From DATKCA01 sp035544675 (GTDB lineage: Bacteria; Acidobacteriota; Thermoanaerobaculia; Gp7-AA8), in the NCBI GenBank assembly GCA_035544675.1, contig DATKCA010000153.1:1-13325 (forward strand): 13,325 nucleotides of DNA. Direction: 5' to 3'. Below, piece by piece: positions 1 to 6,719 of the stretch. The notes below the pieces were generated by a model. That model made no database searches and was not told where the DNA came from. It was given only the letters and a program-made list of their open reading frames with translations. Each line of letters begins with the position of its first letter. Within the stretch, counting starts at the first letter, position 1. The position numbers were made by a program, and so were the translations under genes.

Positions 1-1
1 C

Positions 2-172
2 ACTCCGTTCGAGCCCGCGTACGCAGCCCTCGGCAACTTTCCGCGACAGACGCCGAGCATCAAGCCGCTGGCGAACGTGGCCATCGATGCTCCGGACGGC
101 GTTCCCATCTGGGCGTTCGTGTCCGTCACGAACAACACGACGCAGGAGATCACAATCGTTTCGCCGGATTGA
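2..172 (+). CDS. C-terminal end of an unidentified, possibly secreted protein (partial)
   Basis: The frame that opens at base 2 stays open for 56 codons to a TGA at 170-172; the start lies outside the window. The peptide has few charged residues in its second half and ends with VPIWAFVSVTNNTTQEITIVSPD-type beta-strand sequence rich in Thr, Val and Asn. This resembles the last strand of a secreted beta-sandwich or repeat domain. I cannot assign a family. The reading frame is favoured over the other two because it gives balanced, protein-like composition; the other frames are rich in Arg and Ser, as expected of shadows. The gene faces the DUF937 gene, with 19 bases between the two stop codons. 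Confidence 0.5.
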   Translation, partial: TPFEPAYAALGNFPRQTPSIKPLANVAIDAPDGVPIWAFVSVTNNTTQEITIVSPD

Positions 173-191
173 GAGGAGTGAATCGCCGGCG

Positions 192-794
192 CTACGAGCT
201 GGCGTCCCGCCCGAGCATCCCGCCCACGATCGAGGATCCGATCCGCGCTACCTCATCGGCGATCTGCCCATGGTCACTGCTCGAGAGGATGCGACTGAGA
301 TCGCCGATGGCGGTGGACTGCCGGGCCATGTCGAGACTTGCTTTTCCAAGCACGACAGGCAACTGATCGGCGCCGATGTTCTGCTGCTGTTTCATCCGCC
401 CCAGGACGCCCATGATGAGCGGCGCCAGAAGCGTCAGAAGCTCGCCGGCCTGCTGTGCACTGAGCCCGGTGGCTCGAGCGACGCCCTCCTGCACAGGACC
501 GCGACGTGTACCGAGGACATGCCGGAGGATCGCGGCGCCATCGCCGGCGCCGGGGAGAGCCGCGGGTCTGTCGAGAATTGCACCATCGTGTGAGCCGAGA
601 GCGGCATCGAGCGCTGCAGCACCATCTGCATCGGCCGCGTTGTTCGCAAGCCCTCCCAGAAGAATCGGGAGGGTCATCGAGACCGCGCTCGAGGTTGCGG
701 AGATGTCAGTTCCGAGCTGACTGCTCATCATCCGGATCGTCTCGGGAGTGAGGACCGCTTCGAGAGCGTCGAGAACTGAAGGGGACGTATCCAT
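192..794 (-). CDS. DUF937 family protein
   Basis: This 200-residue protein matches the DUF937 pattern from end to end. It has QLGTDISATSSAVSMTLPIL near residues 26-45, LLGGLANNAADADGAAALD at 45-63, a short HDGAILD block at 69-75, DGAAILRHVLG at 85-95, and GLSAQQAGELLTLLAPLIMG at 110-129. It is mostly small hydrophobic and helical, with no signal peptide. Family members, including the better-known YidB-like proteins, have no settled biochemical function, so none is assigned. The ATG at 792-794 is the only sensible start, because an in-frame stop lies five codons upstream. There is no clear Shine-Dalgarno site in front of it. The only strong site in the upstream region belongs to the small ORF at 822-881. 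It is transcribed divergently from the KaiC-like gene. Confidence 0.85.
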   Translation of the reverse strand: MDTSPSVLDALEAVLTPETIRMMSSQLGTDISATSSAVSMTLPILLGGLANNAADADGAAALDAALGSHDGAILDRPAALPGAGDGAAILRHVLGTRRGPVQEGVARATGLSAQQAGELLTLLAPLIMGVLGRMKQQQNIGADQLPVVLGKASLDMARQSTAIGDLSRILSSSDHGQIADEVARIGSSIVGGMLGRDASS

Positions 795-821
795 AGTTGT
801 GGTATTCAGGTCGTTAGAAGA

Positions 822-881
822 TCAGCCGGAAACCGGCCACCGATGCGAACGATCCTGTTCGTCCGGCGCTGACACTCCCAT
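822..881 (-). CDS. Candidate 19-residue leader ORF upstream of the DUF937 gene
   Basis: On the minus strand an ATG at 879-881 opens a 19-codon frame (MGVSAPDEQDRSHRWPVSG) ending in TGA at 822-824. It is preceded by a near-perfect Shine-Dalgarno GAGGAG at 889-894, 7 bases from the ATG. Its stop lies 27 bases upstream of the DUF937 start, which has no such site. The last codons overlap a small inverted repeat GCCGG-AAA-CCGGC at 825-837. This could be a leader peptide or translational coupling device, or a chance ORF. The peptide is hydrophilic, without a run of one amino acid of the kind that marks classical attenuators. Confidence 0.3.
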   Translation of the reverse strand: MGVSAPDEQDRSHRWPVSG

Positions 882-888
882 GGTGATT

Positions 889-894
889 CTCCTC
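889..894 (-). promoter_or_regulatory. Strong Shine-Dalgarno site for the 822-881 ORF
   Basis: The minus strand reads GAGGAG, followed by a 7-base spacer and ATG. It is the best ribosome-binding match I noticed in the first kilobase. It is the main reason for listing the tiny ORF, because neither flanking gene uses it. Confidence 0.45.
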
Positions 895-1025
895 GAAGAG
901 CGGGAAGCTGGCTCTAACGGTGCAGTGCAAGTCCGTGTCCATGACCTCCACTGGTGCTCGACCCGTTCGATTGTTTGCGCCGGAGCCTGGAAATTGCACA
1001 GAATTCGCCCGCCATGCCGCCCGAC

Positions 1026-1030
1026 AAGGA
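1026..1030 (+). promoter_or_regulatory. Ribosome-binding site favouring the KaiC-like start at 1035
   Basis: AAGGA lies 4 bases before the ATG at 1035. In-frame alternatives at 954 (GTG) and 1014 (ATG) lack a comparable site. The residues they would add are not part of the conserved KaiC fold, which begins shortly after the 1035 start. Confidence 0.5.
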
Positions 1031-1034
1031 ACCG

Positions 1035-2516
1035 ATGACTGACGAAAAAGCATCGACCGGTATCGTTGGCCTCGATCAAGTGCTGCGCGGCGGTCTGCCC
1101 AAGCATCAGATGTACTTCATCCAGGGGGATCCTGGCGCGGGGAAAACGACACTCTCCTTTCAGTTCCTGCTCGAGGGTGTACGCCGCGGCGAGAAAGCAC
1201 TGTACGTGACGCTTTCCGCCTCGCAGCGCGATCTGGCGCGCGTGGCGCGCTCTCACGGTTGGGACATCAGCGGCATCGACATCTACGAACAGTTTCAGAC
1301 AGCTGGGGCGACGGACACCACCATCTTCAGGCCCGCTGAGATCGAGCTGGCCAAGACAGTGCGCGCCATCCTCGATGCCATCGACGAACGGCAGCCGGAC
1401 CGGGTTGTGATCGACTCGCTCGGCGAGATCCGCCTCCTGTCGGAGAGCCCCCTGCGCTATCGAAAGCAGCTCCTGACACTGAAGGAGTTCTTTCGCGACA
1501 GGAGCATCACTGGCCTCGTCCTCGACGACCGGATGGTTGCAGCGCGCGATTCAGAAGTGCAGGGTCTGGCCGAAGGGGTCATCACGCTCGGGGTTACGGC
1601 GCCGACGTACGGAAACACCAGGCGGAGTCTCGAAGTGGTGAAGATGCGTGGCGTCAGCTTTCGTGGCGGCTACCACGACTTCATCATCGAAAAGGGCGGA
1701 CTGACCGTCTTTCCGCGCCTCAGCGCCGGTCAGCACGTGGTCAGCCGGGAGTCCGGCGTCATTCAAAGCGGCATCCCCGAGATCGACGCGCTGGTGGGGG
1801 GCGGATTGGAGCGCGGGTCGACGACGATGATCATGGGACCGGCCGGCGTGGGCAAATCCTCGCTGGCCATGCAGTTCGCAACCAACGCGGCTGCTGCCGG
1901 CGAGCGGGTGGTTTTCTTCATTTTCGAAGAGCATCGCACCGTGTTTCTGAAACGGGCCGCGTCCCTGGGGTTCGCGCTGCCGAAGCTCATCGAGACCGGC
2001 CTCATTACCGTTCATCAGATCGATCCGGCGGAGATGTCCGCCGGTGAATTCGCGCACTTCGTGCGAACGGTGGTGGAAAAGGACGAGGGCTCGATCATGG
2101 TGATCGACAGCCTGAATGGCTATTTCAACGCCATGCCCGAGGAGCACTTTCTCACACTGCACCTGCACGAGCTGCTCAGCTATCTCACCGACGCTGCCGT
2201 CACGACGATGCTCATCGTGTCCCAGCATGGAGCGCTCGGTCACGTGTCCTCTCCGGTCGACGTGAGCTATCTCGCCGATGCCGTCATTCTGCTGCGTTAC
2301 TACGAAACACGCGGTTCGTTCCGGCGCGCGATCTCGATGCTGAAGAAGCGCACCAGCCTGCACGAACAGACGGTGCGCGATTACCAGCTCACCTCGAAAG
2401 GAGTTCGCGTGGGCGACGTACTGGAGAACTTTCGCGGGATTCTCGCCGGCATGCAGGCCACCGAGACGCCTTCAGATATGCCAAAGACACGAAAGGACGA
2501 CGCCTTACCCGGCTAA
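1035..2516 (+). CDS. Two-domain KaiC-like RecA-superfamily ATPase
   Basis: This 493-residue protein carries two consecutive KaiC domains. Numbering from the 1035 start, domain I begins with STGIVGLDQVLRGGLP and has Walker A GDPGAGKT at 31-38 and Walker B with Asp127. Domain II begins near SGIPEIDALVGGGL and has Walker A GPAGVGKS at 268-275 and Walker B with Asp358. The paired catalytic glutamates of KaiC are present in domain II (EE at 298-299). In domain I the matching positions are Ser-Ala (61-62), so domain I may bind ATP without efficient hydrolysis. The residues equivalent to the KaiC autophosphorylation pair Ser431/Thr432 appear to be Ser411-Tyr412. No kaiA or kaiB gene is visible. KaiC-like proteins outside cyanobacteria are usually signalling ATPases, and the adjoining histidine kinase fits that. 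It could also start at 1014 or 954. A circadian role is not supported. Confidence 0.9.
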   Translation: MTDEKASTGIVGLDQVLRGGLPKHQMYFIQGDPGAGKTTLSFQFLLEGVRRGEKALYVTLSASQRDLARVARSHGWDISGIDIYEQFQTAGATDTTIFRPAEIELAKTVRAILDAIDERQPDRVVIDSLGEIRLLSESPLRYRKQLLTLKEFFRDRSITGLVLDDRMVAARDSEVQGLAEGVITLGVTAPTYGNTRRSLEVVKMRGVSFRGGYHDFIIEKGGLTVFPRLSAGQHVVSRESGVIQSGIPEIDALVGGGLERGSTTMIMGPAGVGKSSLAMQFATNAAAAGERVVFFIFEEHRTVFLKRAASLGFALPKLIETGLITVHQIDPAEMSAGEFAHFVRTVVEKDEGSIMVIDSLNGYFNAMPEEHFLTLHLHELLSYLTDAAVTTMLIVSQHGALGHVSSPVDVSYLADAVILLRYYETRGSFRRAISMLKKRTSLHEQTVRDYQLTSKGVRVGDVLENFRGILAGMQATETPSDMPKTRKDDALPG

Positions 2517-3730
2517 GCGCGCGACACCGGAGCATCACGCAGCGGCAGCGACACGACGAACTCCGCGCCCTTACCCGGACCTTCACTGAGCGCGGTGATG
2601 CTTCCGCCGTGTCCCTCGACAAGGTGCTTGACGATGGCCAGGCCCAGGCCGAGGCCGCGGTGCGCTTTTTTCTCGAGGCCTTCTTCCTGAAGGTACCGCT
2701 CGAAAACGCGCGGTAACAACTGAGGCGAGATGCCTCTGCCGTTGTCCTGTACACGAATGACCGCGGACGCTTTCTCGCGTATCAGCGACAGGCGCACGGT
2801 ACCTCCACGTGGGGTGAATTTGATCGCATTCGAGAGCAGGTTCCAGCAGACCTGCTGAAGGCGCACCTCGTCACCGAACACAACCACCGGATCGGCCGGG
2901 ATCTCGGCTGCGAGCTGGATCCCCTCGATGTCAGCCGTCGGACGAAACGTGGCGACCACTGTTCTCACGGCCGGCGCCAGATCGATCGATGCCGGCTCGA
3001 TCATCACTTTGCCGGCGAGGATCCGCGACACGTCCATCAGGTCTTCGATGATATGCGCCTGCACCTTCGCGCTGGACTCGATCATCGACAGTGCGTCCGC
3101 CGTCCCGGCGGGGTCGAGACCTCCCACTTTCAACATCTCGACCCAGCCGCGGATCGCCGTCATGGGAGACCGCAGCTCGTGGGCAAGAGTTGCAATGAAC
3201 TCATCCTTGTTGCGGTTCGCCTTTTCATGTGCCTCACGGAGCTTGACCGCCGACTGGGCAAGCTCGTCGAGGAGCCTTTTGACCTGGTACTGACGAAGGC
3301 GGCTCCGCAGCGCGGCCTCGATGGCGCTGACAAATGCGGCGATCCCCAGCGGCCGGTCCAGGATCAGGATCTGCACACGGTCGCCCAGCAGTTCCATGAG
3401 GTGCGGCGCCTCTTCCTCGCCGCCGCTGCCGAGGATCACGACGGGAATCTCCGACCACGCCTCCTGCGCATCGAAGAGTCCTCGCAAGCTGACACAGCAG
3501 TCCGTGTCGTTCAGGGCTTCTGATGCCATGAGCACCATCCCCGCGCCCGCACCCCACTCCGCAACGAGCGAATCGAGATCAGTGATGACGACGACCTGGA
3601 ACCCCCGGCTGCCCAGAACCTCCGCCATCACGGCAGCATCGCTGCCCGTCGGCGCACTGATGAGAATGCGTTCCGTCAGCGTGCGGGCTGTGGATCTTCG
3701 TTCCGTAACGTCGCTGGTGATCTCGTTCAT
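2513..3730 (-). CDS. Sensor histidine kinase with degenerate N-terminal receiver domain
   Basis: The 405-residue protein has no membrane segment, so it is a cytoplasmic kinase. Residues about 21-143 follow a receiver fold, but the acidic pair of strand 1 is replaced by SAP (25-27). The phospho-acceptor position falls in MVLMAS, with no Asp, and the conserved Lys is Arg126 (RP instead of KP). A helical linker (about 144-176) leads to the HisKA box with phospho-acceptor His184 in FIATLAHELRSPMTAI. The HATPase domain has an N box NLLSNAIKFT (297-306), G1 DNGRGI (329-334) and G2 GLGLGLAIV (359-367). All kinase residues are intact, so it should autophosphorylate and pass the phosphate to a partner not encoded here. 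The degenerate receiver may be a protein-binding sensor. Its stop codon overlaps that of the KaiC-like gene, which makes a functional pairing plausible but unproved. The start is the ATG at 3728-3730; no strong ribosome site is visible. Confidence 0.9.
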   Translation of the reverse strand: MNEITSDVTERRSTARTLTERILISAPTGSDAAVMAEVLGSRGFQVVVITDLDSLVAEWGAGAGMVLMASEALNDTDCCVSLRGLFDAQEAWSEIPVVILGSGGEEEAPHLMELLGDRVQILILDRPLGIAAFVSAIEAALRSRLRQYQVKRLLDELAQSAVKLREAHEKANRNKDEFIATLAHELRSPMTAIRGWVEMLKVGGLDPAGTADALSMIESSAKVQAHIIEDLMDVSRILAGKVMIEPASIDLAPAVRTVVATFRPTADIEGIQLAAEIPADPVVVFGDEVRLQQVCWNLLSNAIKFTPRGGTVRLSLIREKASAVIRVQDNGRGISPQLLPRVFERYLQEEGLEKKAHRGLGLGLAIVKHLVEGHGGSITALSEGPGKGAEFVVSLPLRDAPVSRA

Positions 3731-3751
3731 CGTGCGCGTGAATCGTGCTTC

Positions 3752-3775
3752 CGGTACAGTACCGCAGTTCGAACT
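3752..3775. promoter_or_regulatory. Two adjacent palindromes in the divergent kinase/amidase intergenic region
   Basis: CGGTAC-A-GTACCG (3752-3764) is a perfect inverted repeat of 6-base arms around one base. AGTTCGAACT (3766-3775) is a perfect 10-base palindrome one base further on. Both lie in the 60-base gap between the starts of the histidine kinase (3730, minus) and the amidase (3791, plus). They are therefore positioned to act as operators for either or both promoters. I see no clear -35/-10 pair and do not recognise the regulator. Confidence 0.35.
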
Positions 3776-3790
3776 TCACAACAGTGGCTG

Positions 3791-4492
3791 GTGGAGCGGC
3801 GCGAGCGGGGAGTGATCCGCCACGCCAGCGAGGGTTTCGGCGCCTCGCTCGATGGAGTTCCTCTCACCGTCTATCTGCCCGGCACGCAGAGTGCCGAGAT
3901 CGTGGTTCTCGCCTCCATTCATGGCGACGAAGCGGAGACCACAGTCGTCGTTTCCGAAGCGCTCCGATGCCTCCCGGGCGGCGATCTGCGCGCTGCAGTC
4001 ATTCTCTGCGCCAATCCCGACGGGATGCTTCGCGGAACCCGCGGCAACGGCAGAGGCGTGGATCTCAACCGGAACTTTCCAACCTCCAACTGGAGTCCCG
4101 ATCCGGTTTTCTACAAGACTCGCGCAAACGATGCCCGCGACATCGCGTTGAGTCCGGGCGCCAGAGCGGCGTCCGAACCGGAAACAGCCGCGCTCCTCTC
4201 TCTGCTCGATCGGCTCCACCCGCGCGCCGTGGTCAGCCTCCACGCAGCCCTGGCCTGCATCGACGACGCCGGCGGATCGCACCTCGGCCGTCAGCTGGCC
4301 GCGCGTTGCGCGCTGCCTCTCCTGACGGAGATCGGCTATCCGACGCCCGGGTCGATGGGCACCTGGGCGGCCGAACAAAGGTTGACTCTCGTGACGTGGG
4401 AGCTGGAGGCGGCGTCGCTCTATGACCTCAAGGATCGCCACGTTCCGATCCTCACTGATCTGATGACCGGGCGGATCGAGCTCGAGGCATAG
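3791..4492 (+). CDS. mpaA: MpaA-type murein peptide amidase (M14 zinc carboxypeptidase family)
   Basis: The 233-residue protein closely resembles E. coli MpaA, a cytoplasmic zinc enzyme that cuts the gamma-D-glutamyl to meso-diaminopimelate bond of recycled murein tripeptide. M14 landmarks, numbered from the GTG at 3791, are all present: zinc ligands His44 and Glu47 in ASIHGDEAET, Arg/Asn substrate residues in GVDLNRNFP (89-97), SEPET (128-132), third zinc ligand His151 in VVSLH, and catalytic Glu204 in VTWELEA. The ALACIDD and GYPTPGSMGTW segments also match MpaA. There is no signal peptide, which fits a recycling enzyme acting on imported peptides. The start is uncertain: GTG 3791 or GTG 3812, with GGGGAG very close before the latter. 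The racemase gene follows after 2 bases, with its ribosome site inside this gene's end. Confidence 0.85.
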   Translation: MERRERGVIRHASEGFGASLDGVPLTVYLPGTQSAEIVVLASIHGDEAETTVVVSEALRCLPGGDLRAAVILCANPDGMLRGTRGNGRGVDLNRNFPTSNWSPDPVFYKTRANDARDIALSPGARAASEPETAALLSLLDRLHPRAVVSLHAALACIDDAGGSHLGRQLAARCALPLLTEIGYPTPGSMGTWAAEQRLTLVTWELEAASLYDLKDRHVPILTDLMTGRIELEA

Positions 4493-4494
4493 GC

Positions 4495-5376
4495 ATGCAC
4501 ATCCTCATCACCGATTCCGGCGTCGGCGGTCTCTCGGTGTGCGCCTTCGCCGAGAGGTTCGTGCGCACTCACGGCTTCGGGGAGCCGGTCCGCCTGACGT
4601 TCGCCAACGCCGCTCCCGAGAACGACTACGGCTACAACTCGATGCCACAGAGAGAGGTGAAGCTGAAGACATTCGACCGATTCCTCGGCAACGTCACCGA
4701 GCGATACGCACCCGACCTCATCTATGTCGCCTGCAACACACTCTCGGTCCTGCTTCCCGATACCCCGTATTTTCAGAAGGCTGTCATTCCCGTGAAAGGG
4801 ATCGTCGAGACCGGCGCCGACCTTCTGTTGCGGGAGCTCGAGGCGGATCCGCGAACCGTGGCCATCGTCTTCGGAACGCAGACGACCATCGACGCCGGCG
4901 CGTATCCGCGGCTGCTCGAAGCGCGGGGAGTGGAGCCATCGCGCATCATCAGTCAGGCCTGTCCCGGCCTGGCCGACACGATCTCCGAAGATCGTGAAGG
5001 AGTGAGAACGAGCTCAGAGATCGCCGCTCACGTCGGGGCGGCGAAGGGGAAGATGGAGCAGACGGACAGGCCCGCTGTGGCCTGTCTGGCATGCACGCAC
5101 TACGGCTACCGGAAGGACCTCTTCGCCGGCGCGCTCGCCGGGGCCGGAATCCGCGCAACAGTCGTCAACCCCAACGAGCGAGCCGTCGACGATCTGTTCG
5201 GAAGGCGACTGGATGATGGCAGCGCGGCGATCCACCGCGAAGCCGGCGTGGAGTTCGTGACGAGGTACGCAATTCCGGAAGCCACGGTGGAGGCGCTCAC
5301 CTGGTTCCTCGGCGATATCTCGCCACGAACGGTCGCCGCGATGAAGAGCTTCGTGCATGTCCCCGATCTGTTCTGA
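4495..5376 (+). CDS. Asp/Glu racemase superfamily protein, MurI-like glutamate racemase
   Basis: The 293-residue protein shows the order of motifs of cofactor-independent glutamate racemase: TDSGVGGLSV (Asp7, Ser8), the first catalytic cysteine in YVACNTLS (Cys80), FGTQTTIDAGAY (126-137), and the second cysteine with its histidine in LACTHYGY (Cys200, His202). MurI enzymes use these two cysteines to interconvert L- and D-glutamate. It differs from ordinary MurI in the substrate loop, where ENDYGYNSMPQ (42-52) stands in place of the usual PYG-x-KS segment. A variant substrate, such as another amino acid or a hydantoin-like compound, is therefore possible. GAGG at 4484-4487, within mpaA, lies 7 bases before the ATG, and the two genes are surely cotranscribed. 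Next to an amidase that releases L-Ala-D-Glu, a glutamate racemase is a sensible salvage step. Confidence 0.8.
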   Translation: MHILITDSGVGGLSVCAFAERFVRTHGFGEPVRLTFANAAPENDYGYNSMPQREVKLKTFDRFLGNVTERYAPDLIYVACNTLSVLLPDTPYFQKAVIPVKGIVETGADLLLRELEADPRTVAIVFGTQTTIDAGAYPRLLEARGVEPSRIISQACPGLADTISEDREGVRTSSEIAAHVGAAKGKMEQTDRPAVACLACTHYGYRKDLFAGALAGAGIRATVVNPNERAVDDLFGRRLDDGSAAIHREAGVEFVTRYAIPEATVEALTWFLGDISPRTVAAMKSFVHVPDLF

Positions 5377-5444
5377 CTGGCCTGCCACGGCGAAGGCGGC
5401 GACGTTAGAACGCACGTGTTATAGACGGTTTCGTAATCGCGCCC

Positions 5445-6716
5445 ATGTCCGCCTCAGTTCCTGGCCAGCCGCCGGCACTGCTCCGGCAACTGCGACTGCT
5501 TGACGCCGTCGGCATCGGCTTCGGCGCGATCATCGGCGCGGGGATCTTCGTCGTGACGGGCGTGGCGGCGACGATGGCCGGCCCGGCCCTCGTTGTGGCG
5601 CTCCTGCTCGCCGCCCTTGCCGCGACTCTCAATGCCCTCAGCTCCGCCGAGCTTGCAGCACGATTCCCACAATCGGGCGGGACGTACGAGTACGGTTACC
5701 AGCTCCTCGGGCCGTGGCGCGGGTTCGCAGCGGGCTGGATGTTTCTGGCCAGCAAGATGGCCGCAGCAGGCGTGGTCGCCATCGGCCTGGGCGCGTACGC
5801 GACGATGCTCGTCCCAGGCATCAACCCGCGCGCACTGGCGGTGGTGGCGGTGGTCGCGTTCACCGCCTTGAACTACTTCGGGATTCAGCGCACCAGCAGG
5901 CTGAACCTGCTCATCGTGGGCATGTCGATCACGTCGCTCCTGCTGCTCGTGATCCTCGGCGCCGCGTCGTTTCGTCCGGCGAACTTCCACCCCTTTGCGC
6001 CCGGCGGCCTGGCCGGGATCATGGAGGCGGCGGCAATCCTGTTCTTCGCCTACACGGGCTACGCGCGCATCGCCACGCTCGGTGAAGAGGTGCGCGATCC
6101 GCGGCACACGATTCCGCGGGCCATCATCATCACCATCCTCTCCTCGGCTGCGCTCTACATGGCTGTAGCCGCGGTTGCCATCGGCGTCGTGGGAGCGGAC
6201 CGGATAGCGGGCAATCCCGCGCCGCTGGGTGTCGCAGCGCTGGCTGCCGGAGGCCCGGCGCTGGCTACGATCATTGCCGTTGGCGCGGTGACCGCGATGC
6301 TGGGCGTGATTCTGTCGCAGATCATCGGCATGAGCCGGATGGCTTTTGCGATGGCGCGCCGTTCCGACCTGCCGGCGCCACTTGCCGCCGTGCATCCTCG
6401 ATACGGCGTGCCGCACCGGGCGGTGCTGCTGGTCGGGCTGGGCGCGGCCGTGATTGCAGCCACCGGGACACTGCGCGGAGTGGCCGCAGCGGCGTCATTC
6501 GCGATCCTCGTGTACTACTTCATTGCGAACTGGGCGGCGCTGCGCCTCGTGCCTGCTGATCGTCTGTACCCGCAGGCGGTGCCGCTGCTGGGATTCATCA
6601 TCTGCGCCCTTCTGGCCGTGTCGCTCGACCTTCGGGTCATCCTCACGGGCATCGGCGTTCTGACCGCCGGTCTCCTTGCGCGAACCGTGGTTTTATGGCG
6701 CCGGCGGCAACGATAG
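5445..6716 (+). CDS. APC-superfamily amino-acid permease
   Basis: The 423-residue inner-membrane protein has about 12 hydrophobic helices. The first contains VGIGFGAIIGAGIFVVTGVA (22-41), the unwound TM1 motif GxGIF that binds the amino-acid backbone in APC transporters. The TM6 region FFAYTGYARIATLGEEVRDP (200-219), followed by HTIPRAI, is the other classic signature. It likely imports an amino acid by proton symport or exchange; the substrate cannot be read from sequence. The gene lies 68 bases after the racemase on the same strand. There is no visible terminator in between, so it may be the third gene of the amidase-racemase operon and move glutamate, alanine or a related product. No good ribosome site precedes the ATG at 5445. 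Only 3 bases separate its stop from that of the convergent kinase gene. Confidence 0.9.
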   Translation: MSASVPGQPPALLRQLRLLDAVGIGFGAIIGAGIFVVTGVAATMAGPALVVALLLAALAATLNALSSAELAARFPQSGGTYEYGYQLLGPWRGFAAGWMFLASKMAAAGVVAIGLGAYATMLVPGINPRALAVVAVVAFTALNYFGIQRTSRLNLLIVGMSITSLLLLVILGAASFRPANFHPFAPGGLAGIMEAAAILFFAYTGYARIATLGEEVRDPRHTIPRAIIITILSSAALYMAVAAVAIGVVGADRIAGNPAPLGVAALAAGGPALATIIAVGAVTAMLGVILSQIIGMSRMAFAMARRSDLPAPLAAVHPRYGVPHRAVLLVGLGAAVIAATGTLRGVAAAASFAILVYYFIANWAALRLVPADRLYPQAVPLLGFIICALLAVSLDLRVILTGIGVLTAGLLARTVVLWRRRQR

Positions 6717-6719
6717 GAG

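Noticed and set aside
954..1034. A longer KaiC-like protein starting at GTG 954 or ATG 1014
   Set aside because: Neither start has a ribosome site, the extra residues are outside the KaiC fold, and AAGGA precedes the ATG at 1035. The longer forms are not excluded.
822..1256. A 144-codon minus-strand frame across the start of the KaiC-like gene
   Set aside because: Most of it is antisense to the conserved first KaiC domain. Only its last 19 codons, with their own ribosome site, deserve separate mention.
1035..2516. A complete circadian clock operon around the KaiC-like gene
   Set aside because: No kaiA or kaiB is present in the window, and the KaiC phosphosite and domain I catalytic residues are altered.
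5454..6416. A minus-strand open frame of 320 codons opposite the permease gene
   Set aside because: The translation is an Arg/His/Gly-rich mixture without motifs, whereas the plus strand encodes a permease with classic APC signatures.
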